A stretch of 64,000 bases of DNA from Argentina anserina (Eukaryota; Streptophyta; Magnoliopsida; Rosales; Rosaceae): positions 620,001-684,000 of the forward strand of contig NC_065872.1 of NCBI RefSeq assembly GCF_933775445.1, read 5' to 3'. Positions 11,974 through 23,183 of the stretch are shown here, one piece after another. Under the pieces are notes generated by a model that ran no database searches, was not told the DNA's origin, and saw only the letters and a program-made list of their open reading frames with translations. The position numbers and the translations under genes were made by a program. The first letter of the stretch is position 1; each line of letters starts with the position of its first letter.

Positions 11974-14608
11974 ATGGGGGAAAAACTCTTATGGGTTCCA
12001 ACCATTGTGGCACAAGTGAGTCTCTGCTTTGGTCTCTACCTTGCTTTTCAACTGTGTCAGCCTCACAACTCTATCTACTATCATAGAAGAAGAGAAAGCA
12101 AGGATCTTTACTTCATCAGCGTCAGAGGAGGCTTTAGACCTCTCAAGCAACAGACCCATCTTCTCAAACAGGTAAAAGTTTTCATCTCTTTTTCACTTTT
12201 GTTCATGGAACTGCAATTCTTGTTCTTATTTTATAAAGTGACGATCTTCATTGTATGCTGCTCTTGTTAGATTTTTCTCAACCTGTGGCGGTTATGAAAT
12301 GTAGGGGAAGTTGGATAAGCCTCCATTTTTATCTGTTTTTCTTTAATTTTGTAAGTTATGCTCATATTAGTGTTTGGTGAGAAGCATACTGTCATTACTG
12401 TTTCCTCACTAAATATATGGTATTGTGTTTGCTTAGGAACCTTCTCTGCACTTTTTCTGAGAAACAAAAGCTTGGTATAATGTCAATGGTGTCAAGAAAT
12501 GAATGCATATATATGAGAAGTGGGGTCGTGTGAATATTATAAGTGTATGACTACCTTTGGTTCATTGGTTCATTTATATGAAGAGATTCCTGGTTATGAA
12601 CTACTATAATATTTGTTGAAAGTAACATCTACCACATTCTTCATCTACTCCTTTTCCCAGATTTTCCTTTTAATAGCAAACTATGGTTCTTCTTGTTGGT
12701 ACAGATGGAGAAGGTGACAAAGATGTACAAGGCAAGGTTTGTGGTAGACATCAGTGATCTTGGGAAGGATGATCCACTCATGCAGAATGTAAGGTCAATT
12801 GCCTCTTCTCAATTTTTGGGCTGCATTATTATTCTACTTGTTTTGAGAATTATTGTTTATTGAAGTGTGAAATTGTTAATATGAAAAAAGATATATGTAC
12901 TTTCACAAGAATGGACAAAATTGATTTGAGTTACCTACAGTAGCAGTGGTTAAACAATTGAGCTTTCCTTTTCCTAGTAAGTTTCTTTGGTTTCAACTTT
13001 CAAGTATCAGTGAATGTAATCTTTTACAGGCTAGCCTGCATTTCTCATCGGTGAAGGTTCCTTGGTATACTACTACAGTTTCAGGCGGATATGGAGGGGG
13101 ATACTTCCAGATGCAGATAAGACTACCTTACAGCAAAACCTTAGACCTCATTGGTGTGGATACTGGGTCAATAGAGGTATGTATTGTTACATTTAAAAAA
13201 AAAAAGGTTCAGTCAGTCCAATCATCTTTACATTGGTATTGGATTTGCCCTTTTCATCTTGAACTGTCTGAGCATTAATGTTCATGATAATTTTTTCATA
13301 TATTTAAAATTACTAGTTCATATGCCTTGATCAGTTCATATGTAAGTCATCCTTCTGTATGTCATGTTTCACCACTAGATTTTTACATTTTAAACCATAA
13401 GTTGTATCTGCCTTATCCTCATCCTTATATGGTAATTATCCTTGATCTGTATATATGTATGTAGTTTCTTTATTCTATTTTCTTACTTGAACTTATTCTG
13501 AAGGGGAAGGTTTTTATCTCGGAATCATCAAGTCAGTTTGGATACAATCAATTACATTGGCTGACCAGAACACTAGAGGCAACCAGTAGTGACTGGTAAA
13601 CTTAATCAACTGTATAGCCTTGTCTATTTCTCTTAATTCCTATTTTTGGGGATCTTATGTGCCTACAAGATTTCAAAACAGAAAAGGAATTTTGTGAAAT
13701 GTTCATCCAAACATTGTGATATTTGATGAGTGTATTTCATGACATGTCTTATTTCTGTATTCACAGTTAGTAATTTTGGCAATGCAATTCCAAGATTTTG
13801 ATTTATTGTTCTGGTAATTAGTTTAAGTTGGATTCTTGTGGTATAGAAGATATGATCATAAGAACTGGTTGCCTATCTGAGTGAGGTTTCCAATCGCTAA
13901 CTGGCTGTAATGTTATGCATATAGGCGCATAGTAGTTGGATTCCACCCATTGGCTAAATGCGAAGATGGTGAAGAGGGAACGGAAGCAAAAAATGTCTTT
14001 GAGTCTCTACACCACACATTTATGAAACATGAAGTGGTAAGAACTGGTAGTTCTTTGTATCCGTTTATACTTTATAACTCAAATGACAAAATCTTACTCG
14101 TACTTAGTAATCCCTGTATCTATATTCTACAGAATGCGTATATAAGTGGACAAGGTTGCACTAGCAATGTCCAACAAGGTCGCCTGAGCTACATTGGGAA
14201 CCCGGGCTCAACAAATGCACTAGCTTCTGTAAACGGAAGATCAATATCTAGAAAGTGAGCATTTTCTATATACGTTTGTTGATCCACATTTTACCAAATA
14301 CAGCCGATGCAACATTGGAACTTTGTTATTCACTATCCTTTTCCTGCTGTTCTGTAACCATACAGAGAGTCGGAGGTCGCGTTTCTTCTTCATAGAATCA
14401 GCTCGCTAGAAATCGTGCGTATTCATATCATTTGGTTTTGTTTGTTGCGGTTCTAGCTTACAAAACACAGCAATGTATGGAGTTAAACAACTGATGCAGT
14501 TCTATGTTCTTCATTTTTCGGGTTTTGCAGGTAACCTACTTTGTTAGCTCGAGTGGGGAAGCAGTGCATAAATCTGTTCTCCATCAGAAGGGTAGAGCAG
14601 CCATGTAA
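11974..14608 (+). CDS. Membrane-anchored purple acid phosphatase/calcineurin-like phosphoesterase-related protein, probably catalytically dead
   Basis: Exons: 11974-12171, 12705-12788, 13030-13176, 13504-13595, 13925-14036, 14133-14254, 14366-14414, 14531-14608; frame is kept throughout, 293 residues. The N-terminus has one hydrophobic segment (about residues 6-28, VPTIVAQVSLCFGLYLAFQL), read as a signal anchor. The rest follows the layout of small plant/animal purple acid phosphatases: VPWYTT aligns with the KPWYTVLGNHD region, LDLIGVDTGSI with the FFVDT strand, LHWLTRTLEATSSDWRIVVG with the helix-strand before GHH, and NAYISGQGC with the NGHDH strand. At these positions most metal ligands are absent: VSGGY instead of GNHD, VGFHP instead of GHHT, SGQGC instead of GHDH. 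If the alignment by eye is right this is a pseudoenzyme. No known function; family assignment is moderate. Confidence 0.7.
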
Positions 14609-14887
14609 ATTGCATTCAATGAGGACCAAAATCTACCCAATTCTTTCAAGCCATGGATAACAAGCTCAGCCCACCACCATTCTTTCTTGCGTAATATTTT
14701 GTTTTTACCTCATCAGTATTGATATAAACAAGAGCAGATGATCCTCATTGCTTTGAAGCAAATGCCTTTCTTAGAAGAAAAAAGTTCATGTTATGTTTAC
14801 TTTTACAGTTTTACACGCGTCATTTCTGCTTTTATCTTGCATAAAACAATGAAATGACGGAAAAGCCACCAGAGAGTCGGTGTGGGG

Positions 14888-14896
14888 CTATAAATA
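14888..14896 (+). promoter_or_regulatory. TATA box candidate upstream of telobox
   Basis: CTATAAATA followed about 25 bases later by AATTAGGGTTTC, a telobox in reverse orientation. This pairing is typical of plant genes for translation components, but no such gene follows, so the transcript it would serve is unknown. Confidence 0.45.
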
Positions 14897-15004
14897 TGTA
14901 GCTATCCCCAAAAATTAGGGTTTCATTCACACTCCGATCTGACGAACGAGGCTCCGCCGCTGATCTCTTTCATTGTCGGAGCCGATGAGTTCCTGCCCCA
15001 CTTC

Positions 15005-15074
15005 TCTCTCTCTCTCTCTCTGTAATGTGTATGTGTGTGTGTGTATATATGTATCTCTCTCTCTCTCTCTCTCT
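15005..15074 (+). repeat. CT / GT / TA / CT compound microsatellite
   Basis: (CT)n at about 15005-15021, alternating TG at 15029-15044, TA, then a second (CT)n at 15053-15074. Confidence 0.9.
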
Positions 15075-15094
15075 AAACCCTAAACCCTAAACCC
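15075..15094 (+). repeat. Short interstitial telomere-like repeat (AAACCCT)n
   Basis: Just under three perfect copies of the plant telomere heptamer directly after the CT run. In plants such short runs are usually teloboxes in promoters or leaders rather than relics of chromosome ends. Confidence 0.85.
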
Positions 15095-15486
15095 AACGAG
15101 GCTGTGACGATGATGCATTCGGAGTGTGGAAGTAGGGGCATTGCGGTTTAGGGGGTGCGGCGCTTGTTCTGGCGAGGCGACCCCGGATGGCCGGTGAGAA
15201 ATGACGCTTTTGTCCTTCTTCGCCGGCAACCGTGTTGTGGTTGCAGCCACGGCGGCTCCCCCCTCTGCCGCTGTCTGATCTATAAGTGCTGATCTGAGCC
15301 TCCCATCCGTTGTCATTAATCGACTTACATTCTGAAATACAATGTAACAATAAGCAGAAACTAGTTCACATGTTGGGTTAATTGCGAGTAGTCAAACTGG
15401 ATGATCAGTTTGTGTTCCTATTTGAAACAGAGGAGTTTGTCAAAACTGGTTTATGGGTTGGCATGTGTTTTGTGTTTGTCAAAACT

Positions 15487-15557
15487 CCTCCATTGGACTC
15501 AATTGTTGTTCTTGTTGGGTATTCTCTCCATCAACACAACAATTGAGTCCATGGAGG
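15487..15557. repeat. Inverted repeat (hairpin-forming)
   Basis: The left arm 15487-15508 (CCTCCATTGGACTCAATTG...) is the reverse complement of 15537-15557 apart from one extra base, with a loop of about 28 bases. Stability and expression are unknown. Confidence 0.75.
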
Positions 15558-15614
15558 ATTTGTTTGTATGACTATATGAGCTTGTCCAGCTCTTAGAATT
15601 AGTTCATTTTGCTT

Positions 15615-15635
15615 TATATATATATATATATATAT
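15615..15635. repeat. (TA)n microsatellite
   Basis: About ten TA dinucleotides. Confidence 0.9.
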
Positions 15636-15659
15636 CTGAGACAATTTTTCATCATATCT

Positions 15660-15960
15660 ACATATCTGATCTTGCTGCGGTGTTTGATAATGTGGACTGT
15701 CCAATGGTAATATAGGTTTACTCTTTTTTTGCTGAGTTAGAAGAAAGTTTAGCTCCGGTGTTTGATTCATTTTTTACATAAATCTGGAGTGCGCAATGGT
15801 AATATAGGTTTACTCTTGTTTTGCTTAGTTTAAGCTTTGCTCTGGTGTAATAGTGGTGTTCAATTGATTTGTACACAAATCTGAAGTATGCAAAGGTAAT
15901 GTACGTGTACTCTTTTTCGCTGAGTTACTAGAAAGCTTAGCTCTGGTGTTCAGTGCATCT
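15660..15960 (+). repeat. Degenerate tandem repeat, about 100-bp period
   Basis: Three diverged copies of a unit containing GGTGTTTGAT, AATGGTAATATAGGTTTACTC and TTTGCTGAGTTA in the same order, for example the GGTAATATAGGTTTACTC segment near 15706 and 15800 and a diverged GGTAATGTACGTGTACTC near 15895. Confidence 0.7.
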
Positions 15961-16002
15961 CTTTTACTTTGATCTCAGTTATCTTTTTTTTTTTGTTGAC
16001 AG

Positions 16003-16091
16003 GCCAATTAGAGGCAGAAAAGGCTGAAAAGAGACCTGTGTTCTTCCGGTTTCGTCCAGAAATGAACTTAAAAGAATTCATGTGCTTTTGA
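16003..16091 (+). other. Orphan exon-like segment
   Basis: A strong acceptor (long T tract then TTGACAG) precedes a frame ending in a stop at 16089-16091. The segment encodes AEKRPVFFRFRPEMNLKEF-like sequence, which looks protein-like in composition. I could not find an upstream exon that joins it, nor recognise the family. It could be the last exon of a small gene starting near the TATA box, or chance. Confidence 0.3.
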
Positions 16092-16732
16092 AACGGTGTT
16101 GTTACTGTGTCAATACTGGTTATACTATGGACTTTGGATTTCAAGTGGCTTCGTCCTTCGTCTTCGCAACATTCAAATACAGGGTTTTCCCAATAGTTAG
16201 TAGCACAGAGGTTTCATACAGACGAGATCTTTCTCTTAAATTGTGTCCGCATCTGGAAATTTTCATAGAGCAAGCAAATGTAGGAAATGTTACGTCTGGT
16301 TTTTTGAGGAAGCATCAGAGCTATTCCCTCACATCAAGGCTCTACAATTTTGTTACATCTTTTGGAATTAGGAATATACATGCTTGCATTTTTGAGATAT
16401 TTTTGTAAAGGATGTGTGATGTTTCAGAAGTCTTGTTAAGCATTTGAGCGTATTTGAGCTTTGCCTAATTGCTATGAGTAAGGACGAGTTCTCTACCAAA
16501 ATGAGCTCTTGTAACCCTGATGTAATTAACAATTTTAGAGTTAGAACTTAGAACTCGTAAGAGTGGGCATTCAACACCAGTTATAAGTTTTAACAAATTA
16601 TGATCTGATTTATGAATGAACTGGGATAGAAAGAAAAAATGGAAAATGCCCAAATTAAAAATAAGAAGAAATAGTTTGGCAACATAAGCCCACATCACAA
16701 TACTCTTCTTCGGTACTTCTTCTCTGTGGAAC

Positions 16733-16801
16733 AGTGCACACAAGGTGCTCGACGAAATGCCTCAAAGGACCCGCCTTTATGCATGTCGTATTGTGTCTTG
16801 A
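16733..16801 (+). pseudogene. Fragment resembling a PPR repeat
   Basis: The frame reads SAHKVLDEMPQRTRLYACR before a stop. AHKVFDEMPxR is the usual consensus of a P/L-type pentatricopeptide motif. Only about 20 residues are present, so this is at most a relic of a PPR gene. Confidence 0.35.
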
Positions 16802-17137
16802 TTTTTCGTGTTTTACAGCATCTGGGTTGAGTCTTTGATCTCTCTGTCGATATTGGTTTTGCTGTTTGCTTATAATGCCTGCTTATCGTGTATGCTTATA
16901 CTCGAAAGCTTGTTGTTTTTTTTAGGCTTGTGGTTTCTGATTGTGATTTAGAAGATATAGTCATAAGGCTCTTGGTTCAAATCAGTTAACTTTGATTGTA
17001 TAACTCTGAATTCATAACTTTGTAACAGGTTTTCCTAGTCACAGTAGTCTGATACTTATTCAGTCTTTGTTGGCTGGACTTAAACATCAGCGTAAGATAG
17101 TAAACATTTCGACCTTGACTGAGTTCGTTAGAGTGCA

Positions 17138-17824
17138 ATGTCTCTCCGGAAGCCCCCGATCCCTCGTCTCCTCCTCAACAATGTCTCCTGCATGAGGAAT
17201 GCGCAGCAGATCTTGCGACATGTAAATGCCACAGTTCACGACGGTGGAGCACTGGTGCTGATGGGCACCAATGGCTCGGGCAAGACTACCTTCCTGCGCA
17301 TGTTAGCCGGCTTTTCTAAGCCTTCTGCTGGCCAGGTCCTCTGGAATGGGCATGACATCACGGATTCAGGAGTTTTCCACCAGTACAAGCTGCAACTCAA
17401 CTGGCTCTCACTCAAAGACGCTGTAAAAGAGAAGTTCACAGTCCTTGACAATGTCCAGTGATTTGAAGTCCTCGAAGGGAAGATGGGGAATTCCCTGCCT
17501 GCCCTGGAGCTGATGGGCCTCGGCAGATTGGCCAAGGAGAAGGCTAGAATGCTGTCCATGGGGCAGCGCAAAAGACTCCAGCTTGCGAGGTTGTTGGCAA
17601 TCGACCGGCCTATTTGGTTGCCCGATGAGCCCTCTGTTGCATTGGATACGGACGGAGTGAAGCTGCTCGAGTACATCATTGCAGAGCATAGAAAGAAAGG
17701 CGGCATTGTCATCGTGGCAACACATCTGCCTATTGAGATTGAAGACGCGACATACCTGAGACTGCCTGCTAGATTTCCAAGGAGAATGACCTTGGTGGAC
17801 ATGCTTGATCGTTCAGACTTTTGA
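17138..17824 (+). pseudogene. ABCI1: CcmA / ABCI1 cytochrome c maturation ABC ATPase with in-frame stop
   Basis: The intact family member is the ATPase of the mitochondrial CcmAB haem-handling transporter for cytochrome c maturation. The frame starts MSLRKPPIPRLLL and runs 107 codons to TGA at 17459-17461, then continues in the same frame for 120 residues to 17824, so the full length (228 codons) equals the normal protein of about 229. Walker A (GTNGSGKTT), the ABC signature (LSMGQRKRLQLARLL) and the H-loop (VATHLP) are intact. The TGA sits where homologues have Trp (VLDNVQWFE) and is one base from TGG. Walker B reads IWLPDEP where homologues have LLDEP, so a Pro breaks the strand. The coding part has no intron. 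It could be a recent pseudogene, a retrocopy, or a base error in the sequence; nuclear genes are not edited from UGA to UGG. Confidence 0.85.
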
Positions 17825-18386
17825 TTCTTTTACCTGTTCTTTTTACAGACAAACACTGAGCAAGAAGAGAATATTGTAGTGATACTGTGATTGAATTCTA
17901 TTACATGACATTTCTGTTCTTCCAGAAGCAGAGCTATCTGTAATCGTAATGGTTGTGTTTCTTGGGGCGTCCGACCTACAAGCAGACGAGGAGGACGCTA
18001 TTGTGGGACACCTCGTTTTACGTAGAAAAGGAGTATTCTTGTGTTTCTTTTCGTATTGTGGTAAACGTGGTAACTTTGCGGGTCTTCAACCATTTGATAA
18101 TGTTGATTGGAATATTAGAGTGAGGATAGATTATCAGTTTTACCCAGTTGGGATCATGGAGACCAGCCGTTGAAAATGGATAGATTGCCTAGTAGTACAG
18201 ACTAATAACCAAGCATTGGCTATACTATAACAAGAGCACAGATAGACGTTTACTAAACTATTAACATTGTACAGATTCATCCACTGTGTGTTGGTTGTGT
18301 CTTTTTTTTCGTATGCAGAAGAATTAGCGAGCACATGAGATTAGGTTAGAGAAAAGAGAAGAACCAAGAATCCAAAAGTCACACAG
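17825..18386. other. Intergenic DNA between CcmA copy and GDPD-like gene
   Basis: Two 3' ends converge here. It should contain the 3' UTR of the minus-strand GDPD-like gene. No gene or repeat recognised. Confidence 0.5.
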
Positions 18387-21300
18387 TTAATTTCCCATAC
18401 ACAATAAGCTGAACACCATTATTGCTACCAAAGAAAGACCCCAGTTTGCTGCATTTTCCAGTGCGCTTGATTTTTCTGTAGGTGCAGGGGCATTGCCAGG
18501 CTTGTTGCCGGACTTAGAATCTGACTCAGAGCCTGGTGAGTTTGAGTCGGTCTTGGTCTCGGCCTTGGGTGCCACTGGAGGAAGTGGTGGGTCAACTATG
18601 GTTTTAGAATCAAGTGGTGGGAGGGGAGCGTCCGCTGGTGCCATTTGCTCAGGGGGCATCAAGTTGAGGAGAGAACCGGGTTCAATTGGCAGAATCGGAT
18701 ATGCGACATCGGCTTGGGGGTCAAGATTGGTGCATGGACTTCCTGGACAATTTGAAACTTGTTGAGTGGTTTATGTAAAAAGAAAAGAAAGAAAGGAAGT
18801 AGACAAGAAAAAAAATTAGCTTGAGCCGCAAGACTTACTCATGAATTTGCTTGCAGTTCCTGGAAAATCAGTGATAATTCCATCAACGTTGAGTCCTTGA
18901 GCATATGTAGCTATTTCGCTAATGGGGTCTGCGAGAAAATCAAACATGAGACTGGTGAATTCGTTTTTCAGGGAGTTGATGTACACTGTCAGATTAGCAG
19001 CCTTCAAATCCTTGATGACCCTAGTTTCTCCTTTGATGAAGAAATTGCTGGACAAAATAGCTGAATCTTTGTTGACAGTTACTCCATCTGCGAAATTCTT
19101 GATCTCGTCAATCGATTCCTGTGGTACAGAACTTATTTTCTCCTCAATGCTTAACACTTTCTTGTATGTTTTCACATCAGCAAATTTGGACAGCACTGAA
19201 GTGTCATCTGATCTGATTATGACCTTTTGAGTAGATTGCTCGTCGAGTGTAGCATTTTTCAAGGCAGAGGTTACGGTGCCAACAATGTCCAGACCGGCCT
19301 TTGATGCTAGGTAAGGCGCATTCTGTGAGAAGAGCATAGGTTTTATCTATGGTTCAGAACTTCAGATTAAACATCGTTGTGCAACAATTGAAAAAAGAAT
19401 GAAATGTGTAGAAAGATTTACCTGAATGTTGATCATAATTCCAGTAGTTGCCTTTTTCTTGGCCAACTCTAGGAATTCAGTGAGGGTCACCAGTTTGCCT
19501 ACATCCTTGTTAGCTGGGTTTCTATACAGGTTTTCCTTGGTCCCAAAGGGGCTTTGTATTTGGGCTGAAATATCAAAGTTGAACCGATAATGAGATTGTA
19601 GGAAGTTTTGCTAGCTGAAAAACTAGTAGGATTTACAGGGATAAGTACTTGTACAATGGTAAAGATTTAGGAAGCGTACGTTTCAAGGACTGGATCTCTT
19701 CCCATTTTAACTGGAATGAGAAGACTCCAGCTTCTGGTTGAAGTTCAGGGATAGTCTCACTCTTGTCCATGAATTGACTCAATGCATTAGTGCCTGAGTT
19801 GAGATCTATAGCATCTAAGCAGAAGGCAACTCCATCACTTGACATTTGGACCGAGCAATCTATTATGTCAGTCCCCTCATCTATTGCAGCCTGATAAGCA
19901 AGGTCAGTGCAACCAGGGTAGTTCCCACTCGCTCCGTTTCTAGTTATGATCAACGGACTTCCTGCAAGCGCTTATCTCAGCACAAAAAAAAAAAAAGACT
20001 CACAAGCTTGTACTATCAGCTTGGAAAACAAAAGTTGGACCCTTTACCTTGGTAAGGCTTGCCACCCTTGTTATGAGAAAAGCATGCTGCAGCAGGAAAG
20101 CACAAGGTGTTAGAGCGAAAATGATACAAATTTTTTTGTACTTATACACCTTACTATATGTTTCATGTGATTCTGAATGTGATTGTGTAACCCATATGAA
20201 GTAAGTGCTATTAGAACTAAGGAGTTTGATGTCTCACAGATGGCTTCTGATGCTGTAGGAGGGAAATCTGTAACCACCCCATCAACCGAAAACTGATCGT
20301 TGTTATCTACAAACTGTTGGATTTCTGCTGTTGGATCCATGCTGTAGTTGTAAGGGATTAGGATATCGTTTGTGAAGCCTTTAGCGTATACTTCCAGACC
20401 TTCTTTGTGAGCATCTGCCACCAGAGTAGTGGGAGCATCCAAATAATTAGTTGCGGTGATTGGATATATGAATTCTTTTGGAACAAGTATTCCAGCTGCA
20501 AGTGATTTGATCATTCCAAGATTCTTGAGCAATGCACCGTAGTTTTGTCTGGTTGTTGGTTCAGTCTCATTGGGGCTTAGGAACTCTAAGATGAGCTTTG
20601 TCTTGGCTTTGTTCACTTTCCCACCGATGGTTTTCAGGAAACCAATCTCAGGACATGAAATGTAATTGATGCCCTGGTGGTCTCTCATTGCATTTAGTAC
20701 ATATGCTGCTACATTGATTTTGTGTTCGCTATAAAATGCATCGTACTGCAACAGAGTAAACAAAAGTAAAGCCACCTTAGACGAGAGTAGATAATGAAGC
20801 TACTCATCGAAAATAAACCCTTTCATTCAACATGAAACAGTTACATTGGATGTCTAGAACAGAAGTTACATAACTTCCGTTGAAAAATAAACTCAAGGAC
20901 AGAGAAATACCGGCACATTCAACCAAACTTGGTCTGGTTTGCTCTGAAATATATCATCAAAGGTCGCTATAGGCAAAGAATTGTCAAATTGACTCGGTCT
21001 GGAAAAGATGTTCTGAGTCACTGCATAGGAATTGAAGAACAATTGTTTAGTCACACCCCTTAAACCACAGATGCTATTCGCAAGCTGTCTCGATCATGAA
21101 GTATTTCACATTGCTAAAATTCGACAAGGGGAATCTAAAACTATTAACCTCCTAATGTACATCATTCATCATTGCATTGTTCATGTCTTATTCTATGACC
21201 AAAAGAGTAAACCAGTGATTCGATAAAATAAATTGCCAAAATCGAAGAAAGAACTCGAGTCTTACATGAAGGTTTGTTTGTTAGCTCCTCTGCTGTGAAA

Positions 21301-21796
21301 TCTAAAGCGAACCACCCACTTAATTCCTTCCCGTTAACTTTGTAAGTGCTTTGGCGTTTAGGGTATACTTGAGGCATCGTTGTTGTATTATCAAGCAGAA
21401 TGTTTGACAGGCAAAACCCCATGCTATCTTTCGATAACTGCAGACTGCAGGAAAGAGCTGTGCCAATCAAACTCAGGGACTTGGCCATGCTGTTAGAATA
21501 GCCGCTCGATTCTGGGAAGAGCCCCGAGAGCCCTCCACGAGCTACAATCAGGGGCTCATTACCTGCATGCATGCATGGTTAGGTTTTCAATTACAATATG
21601 TCACAAATATCAAATACTCGACCATATCCGAAAATATAAAAACCAGAAAACATAGATGGAGCCAATGTTGATTGTTCTTACCACTCAATGTCAGCCATTT
21701 CGGTTGTGGAGGCTTCGGCCCTGGCTGCTCCGGCCCTCCTTTCTGGGCTAATGCTGAATGGATCAACAGGGAGATGAGAAGCAAACTTCTCATCAT
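18387..21796 (-). CDS. GDPDL: Glycerophosphodiester phosphodiesterase-like protein, SHV3/SVL (GDPDL) family
   Basis: GPI-anchored wall-side proteins of this plant family affect cellulose and pectin organisation; enzymatic activity is weak or uncertain. Exons: 21682-21796, 21266-21562, 20911-21020, 20238-20745, 20048-20086, 19680-19961, 19422-19564, 18839-19322, 18387-18742; 777 residues. The start MMRSLLLISLLIHSALAQ is a signal peptide, preferred over an in-frame upstream ATG. There are two tandem GDPD domains: the first about residues 40-345 (PLIVARGGLSGLFPES; VDGVVTDFPPTASEA), the second about 350-690 (PLIITRNGASGNYPGCTDLA; VDGIITDFPGTASKF). The tail is Pro/Ser-rich, then a hydrophobic C-terminus (LSLVAIMVFSLLCMGN), read as a GPI signal. 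A GTAAGT donor near 21936 suggests a 5' UTR intron. Arabidopsis At5g58050 (SVL4/GDPDL4) occupies the same relative position. Confidence 0.94.
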
Positions 21797-23183
21797 TTCT
21801 CCTGATTCTGTCACAGATATTCCAAATGTTGATGAGATAGATAGAGATCGCATACCCCTAAAGATAGAGATCATAAAAAGATGAACATGCATAAACAACA
21901 TTCAAAGATCGAGAACAAAACAAAAAAAGACTTACTTCCGGAGGATTCTAACATTCCCTCTCAAGTTTGCCTAAGAAAACTCTCAAGGGAATGTCAAATG
22001 CATGGGATGAGAGAGAGAAGGAAATCGTGGGGGTTGAGGGAAAATAGGTAAGACTGTAAGAGGTGATTGAATTAAATTTACCCCAAAAAGGTTTGGTGTC
22101 TCTGATTTTTGTGTTTACTAAATTGCTTTCGCTCATTTATCGCATTAATAGAAGTATAGGATTTGCTATTAAAGGCCAACCCAGTTTGTAATTTGTTTAA
22201 GTCAAAATTCCTGTATTTACTATTTTTGTTAGACTGAGATATGAGTTAGATCAGTTTGGGTTTTGTATGAACCTTCGCGGGAAACCAGGCATTGGTAACC
22301 TTCCAAACCTTAACGGTTTTTTAGAAACTCCCCAGGTTTCTGTAATTAGCTGCTTCTAGTTTTGGAGGTTTTCTTTCTAGGCCTCCATTGCTATGTTCTT
22401 GCCTCACTTCAGTTTCTTGTTCAAAAAACGGAGTTGCCATAATGTTGCAATACTCGTAACTCATGACTTAACGTTCCATCACTAATTGCTACTACATGTT
22501 TCTAGATCATCTCCCCCGAACCTTGCCACATCACAACGTACGATTCGTGATATAACGTATACAATTTCATAACGCAACATTGAAGATAGCAATATAACAC
22601 GAGTACATAGTACATAATAGAATGAGTGCCAAAAGGTACAATAACATGAAAGAAATATGACTAACAATGGATATGTGACATTCTGCAATGGTGACAGACT
22701 AATTAGACACAACTAGGCCGACACATTTTTGGTTTCTCTAACACAATCAACTGAGAAAATAATAAACCGTGACAAATAATTACACATCTTAGACTCAATA
22801 TCGTATATTATATACGCTTGAAAACTCGAGTATAATTTATCGAAAAACTATAAAAGTCCCAATCTATTTAGACAGTCCTCTGGACGAGAACACGATTCAT
22901 TGACAATCCTACCAGTTGAATCAGAATGGAATAAGGACAGGGACCAATTTGACCTCTGCTTTGTTTACTTAGTGGAGAAGAGAGAAACAAGAAAGCCATC
23001 ATTAAGCATCGATATATTCGCAGTAGCGTACATATATATAAATAAGAATCTTGAAAAGCACCAGATCCCAACCCAACCCAACCCGCTCTCTCCTCTTTTC
23101 TTCTCCGCGATCCCCAAAAAACCCCAATTTCTTTTTCCATCAGAAAACAAAAAACCTAATTCTCTATCTCAGATCAAAACAAG
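21797..23183. promoter_or_regulatory. Divergent promoter region of GDPD-like and YKT6 genes
   Basis: AT-rich, with no gene recognised. It holds the leader and probable 5' UTR intron of the GDPD-like gene (to about 21960) and the pyrimidine-rich leader of YKT6 (about 23070-23183). No clear regulatory motif stands out. Confidence 0.5.

Larger units (their letters stand above)
14609..17137. other. Repeat-rich region with possible non-coding transcript
   Basis: No complete protein gene recognised. It contains a TATA-like CTATAAATA at 14888-14896 followed by an AAACCCTAA-type telobox in reverse orientation (near 14917), CT and GT microsatellites, a telomere-like run, an inverted repeat, degenerate tandem repeats, an orphan exon-like segment and a PPR-like fragment, each listed separately. 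The last few hundred bases may be leader of the CcmA-like copy, with an acceptor-like TTGTAACAG near 17028. Confidence 0.5.

Noticed and set aside
15005..15094. Telomere-like repeat as evidence of a chromosome end or fusion
   Set aside because: Fewer than three heptamers, next to a TATA-like site and CT leader; better read as a telobox.
15080..15350. Two overlapping minus-strand ORFs rich in Arg, Ser and Gly
   Set aside because: No start context, no homology; explained by the local GC-rich segment.
17949..18173. Short ORF after the CcmA copy
   Set aside because: No homology to the CcmA C-terminus, which already ends at 17824 with the expected length.
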